64,000 bases of DNA from Rhodococcoides fascians A44A (GTDB lineage: Bacteria; Actinomycetota; Actinomycetes; Mycobacteriales; Mycobacteriaceae), in the NCBI RefSeq assembly GCF_000760735.1, contig NZ_JMEX01000005.1, positions 793,059 to 857,058 on the forward strand, written 5' to 3'. Made by a program: the position numbers and the translations under genes. The notes beneath the pieces were generated by a model. That model saw only the letters and a list, made by a program, of their open reading frames with translations, was not told the origin of the DNA and searched no databases. The number at the start of each line of letters is the position of its first letter. Position 1 is the stretch's first letter. Below, one piece after another: positions 17,786 through 28,082 of this stretch.

Positions 17786-18562
17786 TCAGCCGATGGATTC
17801 GACCCATGACGACTCACGCAGTGCGTCGACGAGTTGCCCGTCGACGAGAACGCCGGGGGTGCCGGCGGCACCTGCCGCAGCCAATGCAGCCCGGGCGGTT
17901 TCCGCGTCGGCAGCAGCGACGTCTGCGGCGCTTCCACTGGTGATGCAGTCTGCTACGGAGGTGCTCGCACCATTACGCGTGGCCATCTCCGCCAGTTCGG
18001 CGTTCGAGTGGTCGGTCTCACCGTTCTCTTCCGGTTGGAACTCTGTCGAGAACAATTCTGCGTGGAACGCGGAGTACACGATCGCGTCGGACGATTCGGC
18101 AACGCAGCGCGACGCAGCCACCGCCCGACTGGAGTAGTCGCCGCTCGCGGACAACTGATTCAGTTGGGGCAGAACGACCATGTGATAGCGAACCGCGATG
18201 GTTCCTTCGTCGATCTTCTGTGCCAGTTCCTGGCCGTGCTTCACCTCGAGTTCGCCGCAGAACGGGCACATCGGGTCCTCGAAGATGTCGACGGTGCGCG
18301 GCGCACCCGGAACACCGAGTTCGACCACACCGTCGTCGGATACGGTCGAGACGACCTCGGCGTTGCGGACCGAGCCGTATCCGTCGTTGCGTGGCTCGTC
18401 GCCCCCTCGCTGCCAGAGGATGGCCACCACGATCACGGCGACAACCACGACAAGTGCGACGCCCGCAAGCACGTAAGTGAAGGTGTTGGACGTCGGCTGA
18501 GGTGTGTACTTTGCCCCGGATGTTCTCTTTTGACTCACGTGCACATGATACGAAAGCCTCAC
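17786..18562 (-). CDS. Membrane-anchored DsbA-like thiol-disulfide oxidoreductase
   Basis: 258 residues if translation starts at the GTG overlapping the MFS stop (GTGA), or 250 from the GTG at 18538. One transmembrane segment (TYVLAGVALVVVVAVIVVAILW) is followed by an extracytoplasmic thioredoxin domain with active site CPFC in FEDPMCPFCGELEV, and a cis-Pro in GTPGVLVDG. Resembles mycobacterial Rv2969c-type oxidants that make disulfides in secreted proteins. Last gene of the pgm-MFS-DsbA operon. Confidence 0.87.
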   Translation of the reverse strand: MRLSYHVHVSQKRTSGAKYTPQPTSNTFTYVLAGVALVVVVAVIVVAILWQRGGDEPRNDGYGSVRNAEVVSTVSDDGVVELGVPGAPRTVDIFEDPMCPFCGELEVKHGQELAQKIDEGTIAVRYHMVVLPQLNQLSASGDYSSRAVAASRCVAESSDAIVYSAFHAELFSTEFQPEENGETDHSNAELAEMATRNGASTSVADCITSGSAADVAAADAETARAALAAAGAAGTPGVLVDGQLVDALRESSWVESIG

Positions 18563-19778
18563 GTGGACGGGGCTGCGGCGCTCTTCCTACCTCCCGGCTC
18601 GGGGACGGTGATCCACCATGCGGCTGCCGCGAGCAGAATCACGCCGGATGCCACGAAAGCGGTGCCGTACGACGCCCCCTCGACGATCTTGGCTGCGACC
18701 ACCGGGCCGAGGATCGCACCCACGTCCGCGGACATCTGGAAGGTGGAGAGCACCGGTCCACCGCGCGCTTTGGACCCGATGACATCCGCGATGGACGCCT
18801 GCTGCGCCGGTGTCATCAGACCGGATCCGACGCCCGCGAGAACCGAGAACGCCATGAACAGCGCGATGTCGTCGGTGAGCCCTATCCCCGCTGTCCCGAC
18901 GCCTGCGACGACCAGACCTGCCACGACGAAGGGTTTGCGCCCGCGGAGGTCCGATTGACGCCCCGCGGTGGTGAGCACTATCGCATTACCGACCGCGAAG
19001 ACGGCCAACGACACTGCCGCGACCGCCGCGGACCGCTGGAGTACCTCGATGACGAAGAGCGGAATCAAGGCCACTCGCACGCCGAAGATCACCCAGCCCG
19101 TCGCGAAGTTGGACGCCAGTGCCGCTCGGTAGGCGGGCACCGCCCACGCCGCCCGGAGGGTGAGAACGGGGACCGACGAATCCGCACTCGCTTTCTCTTC
19201 CTCGACGTCGCCGAGCGCGAAGAACACGACGGCCGCGGCGATCACGAGCGCCACCGCGTAGATGAGAAACGGCGCACGGAGACCGAGCCCGACGACGGCT
19301 CCGCCCAGCAACGGACCACCGATCGATCCGAGCAGAAAACTCGTGGCGTAGAGGCCCGAGATCCGTCCACGGCTCTGTGGTGGGCTCATCCGGATCAACA
19401 GTCCGAGTGCGGACACCGAGAACATCGTGGATCCGATGCCACCGAGCCCACGGAACACGAGGAGCTGCCAGTAGGTCTGGGCGAACGCACACGCACCGGT
19501 GGACAGCGCGACGATCAACAGACCGGACAGGTAGATCGGGCGCTCCCCCAGTTTCTGCACCAGCGTCCCGCTTGCGGGGGCGAACAGAAGACGCATCAGC
19601 GCGAAGGTACTGATGACAGCGGACGCGGCGAACACGCCGACTCCGAACTCGGTCGCGAACTGCGGGAGCGCAGGCGAGACGATGCCGAACCCGAGTGCGA
19701 TGACGAAGCTTGCCGCGATCAGTACCCAGATCTCGGACGAGACCGGTGTGCGATTGCTTTCCTGCCGATTGTCTTCCG

Positions 19779-19782
<4 letters not shown>
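18559..19782 (-). CDS. Major facilitator superfamily drug/solute exporter
   Basis: 407 residues with about 12 hydrophobic segments. The GTG at 19782 overlaps the pgm stop as GTGA. The loop 2-3 region [15 protein letters not shown] and [17 protein letters not shown] segment after TM4 match MFS antiporters, as does [16 protein letters not shown] in the second half. Substrate not predictable. It sits between phosphoglucomutase and a DsbA-like protein, which gives no clear hint. Confidence 0.85.
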
Positions 19783-21419
<1,637 letters not shown>

Positions 21420-21494
21420 GATGCGCCTCCTTGTTCTCACCCTGTGCCGGCCAGTTCGACTCTAATCGCTGACCGAGAACGCGGCGGGGCGCGG

Positions 21495-22298
21495 CTAGGA
21501 AGTGCGGGGTGATTTCGGAGGGCGAGGCAGGAAGTAACTCGTGCGACGCTGGTAGTCGGCGTATCCCGGGCGTCGTTCCATGGAGCGTTCCAGCAGACGC
21601 GCACCCGTCGCGAACACGAGGAAATAGGTCATCGCAACGGGTGAGAGGACCGTGAGCACCCCGGGCCACGCCGACGCCGCGACGAGGAAGATCCCCCACC
21701 ACACACAGGCGTCACCGAAGTAGTTGGGGTGCCGCGTCCACGACCACAGACCGCGGTCCATGATCCTGCCCTTGTTCGACGGGTCCGCCTTGAACGCTCT
21801 CAACTGCGCGTCACCGAGGGCTTCGAATGTCAGGCCGGCAGCCCACAGCAGCACGCCGAGAACGACCGTCACCGGCACGGAGGACTGCGCGACGGCGGAG
21901 ACCTGGATGGGCAGCGAGACGAACCACAGGGCCACCCCCTGCGTCAGGTAGATCTTCCGGAGGGCGTAGAGAGTACGGTTTCCCGTGGCCTTCGACAGCA
22001 ACTCCTCGTACCGCGGGTCCTCGCCGCTGCCGATCGACCGGCGAAACACGTGCCACGCCAAGCGCAGTCCCCATACCGCGACGATGACCGTCACCAGCAG
22101 CCGGCGCCATCCCTCCCCGGTTCCGACCACGCCCGACACGAGCGCGATGAGGACGAAACCTCCCCCCCACGTCACGTCGACGACGCTGTGCCGCCCGATC
22201 CTGCTGCCGACGAGTGCGGTGACGATCATCAGAACGGCGGTGGCGAGCAGCGCGGAGCCGGACACTGTCAGGAACTCGGACCGATCGAATGCATTCAC
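21495..22298 (-). CDS. DUF1295 integral membrane protein (steroid 5-alpha-reductase-like)
   Basis: 267 residues with about six or seven membrane segments. The C-terminal half carries RGLWSWTRHPNYFGD, the NADPH-binding signature of DUF1295 and isoprenylcysteine methyltransferase/steroid reductase relatives. Probably a membrane reductase acting on the lipid products of the upstream genes. GTGA overlap with the preceding methyltransferase; last gene of the six-gene unit. Matches Rv0446c in position. Confidence 0.87.
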   Translation of the reverse strand: MNAFDRSEFLTVSGSALLATAVLMIVTALVGSRIGRHSVVDVTWGGGFVLIALVSGVVGTGEGWRRLLVTVIVAVWGLRLAWHVFRRSIGSGEDPRYEELLSKATGNRTLYALRKIYLTQGVALWFVSLPIQVSAVAQSSVPVTVVLGVLLWAAGLTFEALGDAQLRAFKADPSNKGRIMDRGLWSWTRHPNYFGDACVWWGIFLVAASAWPGVLTVLSPVAMTYFLVFATGARLLERSMERRPGYADYQRRTSYFLPRPPKSPRTS

Positions 22299-23593
22299 GG
22301 TTCGGTACCTACCCAGACAGGTCGAACGGGATCGAAGTCGACCTGCCCGTCGGGTCCGGGGCGCACCGACAGTATCTGGTCGACGCCCATTCGGCCCTCG
22401 CGGAACGCCATGCCTCCGCCGACGAGATACAGCCGCCAGACGCGTGCGACCTCCTCTCCGACGAGCTCGACGACGTCGTCCCAGCGCGCCTCGAATCGCT
22501 CGGTCCACACGTCCACCGTTCGCACGTAGTGCTCACGCATCGCATGGACGTCGCGCACTTCGAGTCCGGCTTCCTCGATCATCGCGACGGTCCGACCGAC
22601 GGGACGCATGTACATGCCCGGAGCGATGAACTGCTCGATGAACGCACCTCCGCCCGGATTGTCACCTTCTTTGCGGGACATCTGCTGGATCAACACCCGC
22701 CCGCCCGGCCGCACGTTGCGGTGCAACGCAGCGGTGTACGTGGGGTAGTTCGACTCACCCACGTGCTCGCCCATCTCGATGGACGCGACCGCGTCGAACG
22801 GACCGTCGGGGATCTCGCGGTAGTCCTGGATCCTGATCTCGACGCGGTCCTGTAGTCCTCGGTCGGCAATTCGCTTGTCGATGAACGCCTTCTGCTCACG
22901 CGAGATCGTGACGCCGACGACGTGGGCGCCGTATTCCTGTGCCGCGTGCAGACTCAACGAACCCCAACCGCAGCCCACGTCGAGGAACCGCTGACCGGGA
23001 GCGGTGTCCAGGCCGATCTTGCGGCACACGAGGTCGAGCTTGTCCGTCTGTGCGTCGTCGAGGGTGTACGTGGGTGCGGTGGACGTCCAGTACCCCGACG
23101 AGTACGCCATGTGGGAATCGAGCACCAGTTCGTAGAAGTCGTTCGACAGGTCGTAGTGGTGGCTGATCGCGGCGCGGTCCCGCACCAGCGAATGCAGCCT
23201 GCCCTTGACGACCGCCTGCGACGCAGGCGGGGCGAGAGGACGACCGAACACTCCGAGTTCACGGGCCAACTTGGCGAGCTTCAGCAGCGCCGCGGGTGAC
23301 GGACGAACGGCCGACAGCTTCCTCGCTCGAACTTCGCTCCACACGTGGGCGAGGGCAGCTCCGAGGTCACCGTCGACGTCGAGTTCGTCCAGTACGTAGG
23401 ACTGCGCCGCACCCAACTCCCCCGGGTTCCACAGCAGTCGCCGCAGAACGTTCGGCGACTTCAGGTGTACGTCGGGGGCGCCGACGGTCCCGGCGACACT
23501 GCCGTCCCATGCGTGCAAGCGCACCGGCAGATTCCCTCCGACATAGGGCGCCACCAACTCCGCGATACGCGGTGCAACTCCAGCGGTGCTCAT
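22295..23593 (-). CDS. Cyclopropane-fatty-acid synthase family SAM methyltransferase (second copy)
   Basis: 432 residues. Uses S-adenosylmethionine to add a methyl, methylene or cyclopropane carbon to unsaturated acyl chains of membrane lipids. SAM loop: LDVGCGWGSLSLHAA. The ISHHYDLSNDFYELVLD and YSSGYW motifs mark the CFA active site, and SIEMGEHVG carries the conserved Glu. An N-terminal lipid-binding-like domain precedes it. ATGA overlap with the copy upstream. Candidate for tuberculostearic-acid-type 10-methylene formation (UfaA1/Rv0447c-like). Confidence 0.9.
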   Translation of the reverse strand: MSTAGVAPRIAELVAPYVGGNLPVRLHAWDGSVAGTVGAPDVHLKSPNVLRRLLWNPGELGAAQSYVLDELDVDGDLGAALAHVWSEVRARKLSAVRPSPAALLKLAKLARELGVFGRPLAPPASQAVVKGRLHSLVRDRAAISHHYDLSNDFYELVLDSHMAYSSGYWTSTAPTYTLDDAQTDKLDLVCRKIGLDTAPGQRFLDVGCGWGSLSLHAAQEYGAHVVGVTISREQKAFIDKRIADRGLQDRVEIRIQDYREIPDGPFDAVASIEMGEHVGESNYPTYTAALHRNVRPGGRVLIQQMSRKEGDNPGGGAFIEQFIAPGMYMRPVGRTVAMIEEAGLEVRDVHAMREHYVRTVDVWTERFEARWDDVVELVGEEVARVWRLYLVGGGMAFREGRMGVDQILSVRPGPDGQVDFDPVRPVWVGTEP

Positions 23594-24861
23594 CTGTCTC
23601 CCCTACGGTCCAGAACGATCTGCTGCACATCGAGATACCCGGAGCGGAAGCCCGCTTCCGAGTAGCACAGATAGAAGTGCCACATTCGGTCGAATGTCCG
23701 ATCGAACCCCAACTCCGACGTCTCGGCGCGGCGGGCGGTGAACTCCTCGTCCCACCTCCGCAGGGTCCGTGCGTAATGGTCGCCCATCGACAATCGCTCG
23801 CGCACACGGAGAGTCGTGTGACTCTCGGTGACCTCGTCGATCGCGCGCAGCGATGGCAGGAACCCACCGGGGAAGATGTACTTGTGCACCCAGGTGTAGG
23901 TGTTCCGGGTGGCCAGCATCCGATCGTGCGGCATCGTGATCGCCTGGATCGCCACTCTCCCACCGGGCGCGAGAACCCTGTCGATGGTCCGAAAGTACGT
24001 ACCCCAGTATTCGTGTCCGACCGCCTCGATCATCTCGACCGACACCACCGCGTCGTATTCACCGTCGACCATGCGGTAATCGAGTAGGTCGACCTGGACC
24101 CGTTCCGAGTACCCGGCGTCGGCGATACGCTTGCAGGCGAGTTCCTGCTGCTCGGTGGACAACGTCACCGAGCGCACCGTCGCCCCCCGCGCCGCCGCAC
24201 GGATGGCCAGTTCACCCCAGCCCGTGCCGATTTCCAGTACGCGGCTTCCTTCTCCGACGCGGGCGCGGTCGAGCAACCTGTCGATCTTGCGTCGCTGCGC
24301 TTCCGCGAGCGGTTCGCCGTCCTCACGGGTGCCCCCGGACGCGAACAGCGCGCTCGAGTAGGTCATGGTCTCGTCGAGGAACAGTTCGAACAGGTCGTTG
24401 GACAGGTCGTAGTGTCGCGAGATGTTGGATCGAGTGTTATCGGTCGTGTTCCGCTCCGCACGTGGGGGTTTCGGCACGTACAGGCCGCGGAGACGCTGCA
24501 GCGATCTCGGAATCAACGTTGCCATCCGAGTGGCGAACACTTCGAGTACCGCGGTCAGGTCTTCCGCGTCCCAGTCCCCTGCCATGTACGCCTCACCGAA
24601 CCCGATGAGTCCGCTCTGGCCTACTCGCGCAGCGAAGTCGGCGGGCCGCACGATATGCATCACCGGGGATTCGGGGCCGCCGCCACCGATCACGCTGCCG
24701 TCGGCGAAGCGAGCCCGAAGTGGCAGCGTTCCCACTGCGCGGCGAAACAGGAAGTCGGCGACCGGCGCGGCGACCTTTGCCTTCGTCCCTGCCGGCACGA
24801 AAGCGATGCCTGGCCAATTGTGTGTGTCCACGTCGGACTTCGATCGAACGACGGTTGTCAT
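23590..24861 (-). CDS. Cyclopropane-fatty-acid synthase family SAM methyltransferase (first copy)
   Basis: 423 residues. Same family as the next gene but clearly diverged. SAM loop LEIGTGWGELAIRAA, active-site NISRHYDLSNDLFELFLDE, and SVEMIEAVGHEYW with the catalytic-base Glu. ATG at 24861 forms an ATGA overlap with the DUF1365 stop; AAAGG is the ribosome-binding site. Two tandem family members suggest either two different chain modifications or division of substrates. Confidence 0.9.
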   Translation of the reverse strand: MTTVVRSKSDVDTHNWPGIAFVPAGTKAKVAAPVADFLFRRAVGTLPLRARFADGSVIGGGGPESPVMHIVRPADFAARVGQSGLIGFGEAYMAGDWDAEDLTAVLEVFATRMATLIPRSLQRLRGLYVPKPPRAERNTTDNTRSNISRHYDLSNDLFELFLDETMTYSSALFASGGTREDGEPLAEAQRRKIDRLLDRARVGEGSRVLEIGTGWGELAIRAAARGATVRSVTLSTEQQELACKRIADAGYSERVQVDLLDYRMVDGEYDAVVSVEMIEAVGHEYWGTYFRTIDRVLAPGGRVAIQAITMPHDRMLATRNTYTWVHKYIFPGGFLPSLRAIDEVTESHTTLRVRERLSMGDHYARTLRRWDEEFTARRAETSELGFDRTFDRMWHFYLCYSEAGFRSGYLDVQQIVLDRRGDR

Positions 24862-25592
24862 CGTGTTGCCTTTCGTACAGCGGGTGCTTTCGGACGTGGA
24901 ACGATCGGTAGACCCCTCGCCCACAGCCGAATTCCTTGCCAGCGAATCTGTGCCACCACACGCGCGGGCGCGAGCGGAACCGAAACTGCCGATGCCAGCA
25001 CCGATCGAGTGGTGGCAGGCCTTCGGTGCCCGGTCACGCTCGCCACAAAGGGCGGTGCGCCTTCGCGTTCGAGAACGATGGAGAGCGCCAGCGTCGAGTC
25101 CGGCTCGGGTAGTTTCATCCGGTATTCGCCACTGACATCGTTGAACGGAGAGACGTAGAACTCTTTACGTGCTCGCGCCGCGCCCACGTCGTCGGTGTGC
25201 AGCAGATAGGCGTATCGCTCACCGTAGGTGTTGTGGACTTCAGCGACGACGCACACGAGCCTGTCCTCCCGGTCGTGACACCAGAAGACGCTGAGCGGGT
25301 TGAACGTGTGTCCGAGCACTCGGGCGCTGGCGAGCATCGTGATCCGTCCGCCGCCGAGGTCGATGCCCTGGTCCGCCAGAAACGCGTCGATGTTCTGCCG
25401 GATGGACTTCGAGGGGTCACCGATGTGATCGCTCGCGTGGAACGTCGCGAGTGGCCGGATCCACCGCGGAAACGCGGGCAGACGGTCGAGGTCGACGAAC
25501 CAACTGTAACTGCGGTAGCGAAACTTGTTTCGTATCGGCGCCGTGCGCACGTGCACGGTGGTCGTCGAGAAGATGGCGTTGGCGTGCGTCAC
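24858..25592 (-). CDS. DUF1365 family protein
   Basis: 244 residues from the GTG at 25592, which overlaps the FAD-gene stop as GTGA. Typical DUF1365 segments: FRYRSYSWFVDLDRLPAF, VLGHTFNPLSVFWCHD, VVAEVHNTYGERYAYLL and KEFYVSPFNDVSGEYRM. Function is not established. The family is nearly always found between a FAD amine-oxidase-like gene and CFA-type methyltransferases, as here (Rv0448c position). Confidence 0.9.
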   Translation of the reverse strand: MTHANAIFSTTTVHVRTAPIRNKFRYRSYSWFVDLDRLPAFPRWIRPLATFHASDHIGDPSKSIRQNIDAFLADQGIDLGGGRITMLASARVLGHTFNPLSVFWCHDREDRLVCVVAEVHNTYGERYAYLLHTDDVGAARARKEFYVSPFNDVSGEYRMKLPEPDSTLALSIVLEREGAPPFVASVTGHRRPATTRSVLASAVSVPLAPARVVAQIRWQGIRLWARGLPIVPRPKAPAVRKATR

Positions 25593-26845
25593 GTCCACTG
25601 CCCGCCCACACGTTCGGCAGCCACCCGACCTGATTCCGCACCGTCCTCGTGAAAGCCCCAACCGTGGTACGCACCCGCGAAAGCCACAGTGTCGGTGTTC
25701 AATTCCGGGAGCCTGCGTTGAGCTTCGAGCGACGCGGGCGTGTACTGCGGGTGCTCGTACGTCATCTCGTCGAGAACGGTCGACGGGTCGACGACGTGAG
25801 ATCCACCGAGTGTCACCAGGAATCGCTGCGAGCCTGCCAGCCTCTGCAGTCTCGTCATGTCGTAGCTGACGAGAACGCTGTCCGGCTGCGCGCCGCATTC
25901 CGGAATTCGGTAGTTCCACGACGCCCGCGCCCTCGGCGTCGCCGGAAGTACCGCCTCGTCGGTGTGGAGCTGAGTGTGATTGATGGAGTACGGCATCGAC
26001 CCGAGCACCGAGTGCTCGAGCGCGGTGGGGTCGGCGAGCATCTTCAGCGCCTGGTGGGGATGTACCGCGATGACGACGGCGTCGTAGCGTTCCAGCACGT
26101 CGCGAGAATCGCGGATGTCGACTCCGTCGACGTGTCGGTACACCGCGTGTACCGCTGTACTCGTGCGGATCTCGTCGATGTGCGCGGCGACGCGCTCGAC
26201 GTAGCGCGCCGAGCCGCCGGTCACCGTGCGCCAGACCGGAGAGCCCGTCACGCTGAGCATGCCGTGGTGTTCGAGAAAGGTGAACAGATATCGCGCCGGA
26301 TAGTTCAGGGCCGTGCCCGGATCACACGACCACACCGCCGAGACGAGTGGAGCCATGAAATGCGCGGTGAAGTATTCGGAGAAGCGCGTGCGACCGAGGA
26401 AATCGGCCAGAGTTTCGTCGGAGACAGTGCTGTCGGTCTCTCGCAGCAACTCCGTCGCGGTCCGGTGGAATCGCGTGATTTCGCGCAGCATCTTCAGATA
26501 CCGAGGGCGGGCGAACGTCCGTACCGATGGAAGAATCCCTCGGACCCCCTGGCCACCGGAGTATTCGAGGCCACAACCGTCGCACCGAATCGACATGCTC
26601 ATGTCGGATTCCTGCGTGGGCACGTTCAACTCGGCGAAGAGACGGAGCAGAGTCGGATACGTCCGGTCGTTGTGGACGATGAAGCCGGTGTCGACGCCCA
26701 CACCGTCGACATCATGTGTATCGGCATGACCGCCGAGCCTGTCGTCGGCCTCGTACAGAGTCACGTGCGCGGACTTCGACAACACGTACGCCGCAGTCAA
26801 ACCCGCGACACCACTACCTACGACCGCCACACGCCGACGCGTCAC
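25589..26845 (-). CDS. FAD-dependent oxidoreductase (flavin amine oxidase-like)
   Basis: 418 residues. An N-terminal dinucleotide fold (VAVVGSGVAGLTAAYVL, then YEADDRLGGHADT) binds FAD, and the C-terminal AGAYHGWGFHEDGAESG closes the site. By position it matches Rv0449c, reported, as I recall, to act with UfaA1 in tuberculostearic acid formation by reducing a 10-methylene intermediate. GTG start overlapping the hydrolase stop. Confidence 0.88.
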   Translation of the reverse strand: MTRRRVAVVGSGVAGLTAAYVLSKSAHVTLYEADDRLGGHADTHDVDGVGVDTGFIVHNDRTYPTLLRLFAELNVPTQESDMSMSIRCDGCGLEYSGGQGVRGILPSVRTFARPRYLKMLREITRFHRTATELLRETDSTVSDETLADFLGRTRFSEYFTAHFMAPLVSAVWSCDPGTALNYPARYLFTFLEHHGMLSVTGSPVWRTVTGGSARYVERVAAHIDEIRTSTAVHAVYRHVDGVDIRDSRDVLERYDAVVIAVHPHQALKMLADPTALEHSVLGSMPYSINHTQLHTDEAVLPATPRARASWNYRIPECGAQPDSVLVSYDMTRLQRLAGSQRFLVTLGGSHVVDPSTVLDEMTYEHPQYTPASLEAQRRLPELNTDTVAFAGAYHGWGFHEDGAESGRVAAERVGGQWT

Positions 26846-27504
26846 GACGACACTCCGTTTTCTTCAGAGGGGACACGCGCGATGATGTCCATCGCGAATT
26901 TCGTCGTTCTCTCTACCCATGTGCGGGACTTTCGAATCATGAAGTGACCGCCGTCCATGTCCACGAACGTCGCATCGACACCCCGCCTGCGTGCGGACTC
27001 GACTTCAGCCGACGACTTTCGCGGATCCGTCCAACTGTCGTCGCGCCCGTGGAGGACCCGCACCGATCGGTCGGACTGGATGTTCGCCAGCTCGTCGCCG
27101 TCGGGCCACCACGGCGCGAGCGCCACGAGGCCCAGGACCCCCGGATCGTGGCCGACGGCGGCTGCCGTCCGCCCGCCCATCGAGTGCCCGACGACCACCA
27201 CCGGCACACCGGGGTGCTCGTCTCGAATCCGTAGCAACGCCCACCGGGCGTCACGAACGGGGCTGCGTTCGACACCGTTCCATCCGCGGAACCGGTACTG
27301 CAGTTGGTGTACTGCTACGCCATCGGCTCGGCCGGCACGCCGCAGCGCCCACGTGAACTGCCACATGCGCAGTCCCGACAGATGCCTGGGCCTACTGGGC
27401 GCGTGGCTGTCCACTTTGCCTCCGTGCAGGACGAGGACGACGGCGCGGACAGTGCCGCGCGGACTGGGGCCGGACCACAACTTCGGCGTGGCGATCTTGC
27501 TCAT
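26842..27504 (-). CDS. Alpha/beta hydrolase
   Basis: 220 residues. The nucleophile elbow is VVGHSMGGRTA (Ser), an acid is likely in VLHGRDDSWTDP, and the catalytic His in DMDGGHFMI. VVLVLHGGKVDS is the oxyanion region. Substrate unknown: perhaps a lipase, thioesterase or esterase serving the fatty-acid modification genes it leads. ATG at 27504; it begins the six-gene unit, about 130 bp downstream of ssrA. Confidence 0.82.
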   Translation of the reverse strand: MSKIATPKLWSGPSPRGTVRAVVLVLHGGKVDSHAPSRPRHLSGLRMWQFTWALRRAGRADGVAVHQLQYRFRGWNGVERSPVRDARWALLRIRDEHPGVPVVVVGHSMGGRTAAAVGHDPGVLGLVALAPWWPDGDELANIQSDRSVRVLHGRDDSWTDPRKSSAEVESARRRGVDATFVDMDGGHFMIRKSRTWVERTTKFAMDIIARVPSEENGVSS

Positions 27505-27588
27505 GATCACTATTCGACACCATCGCTGCCACGGGTTGGATTCTTGCGATGCCAGGCGATTGTGAGGTGAATTACAGGCTTCGGGCAA

Positions 27589-27628
27589 GAAAAAACCGGG
27601 TCGGAAAGCGTGTGCTTTCCGACCCGGT
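27589..27628 (-). terminator. Rho-independent terminator of ssrA
   Basis: 15-bp perfect stem ACCGGGTCGGAAAGC and its complement around a 4-nt loop, followed on the minus strand by a run of T (the A-run at 27589-27595). Confidence 0.95.
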
Positions 27629-27633
27629 CTCGG

Positions 27634-28002
27634 TGGAGCTGCCGGGAATCGAACCCGGGTCCTCCGCTGTATCACCAGGGCTTCTCCGTGTGCAGTCTGC
27701 TATGCCTCTACTTGGATCTCCTGATCTCGCAAACAAGCCAGGATGACGATCCCAGCCACTGTTTGATGTTCCTCATCACTCCGTGGCCGAGTGAATCGGT
27801 AAGCCCTCTAGCTGATGCCAGTACCCGGGTCGAGGGCGAACCCGGACTGACAGACACGCAGTCGCTACTTAGGCAGCGAGTGCGTAGTCGCGCTGATTGG
27901 AATCGGCGCTTATATGTTTGCGATGACGCTTACGGTGGTCTCTCGCCTGCACCGACACGCTTCCCCTGACTCAACATACAGAGTCGAAACCGTTCAGCCC
28001 CG
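27634..28002 (-). ncRNA. ssrA: Transfer-messenger RNA (tmRNA)
   Basis: 369 nt. The tRNA-Ala-like domain pairs 5' GGGGCTG with 3' CAGCTCC, the T-loop is GGTTCGATTCC, and the 5' part reads AACGGTTTCGACTC. The tag frame (27907-27869) encodes ADSNQRDYALAA then TAA, the actinobacterial degradation tag. It rescues stalled ribosomes with SmpB (30461-30934). The CCA end is not fully encoded (CCG follows the discriminator). Confidence 0.97.
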
Positions 28003-28082
28003 TACGTCCCCAGCACTCTGCCGGGGCTTGTCAGTGTAACGCGTCCCCCGGACAGAATCATCCCGATATACGGCGCGCGTCA

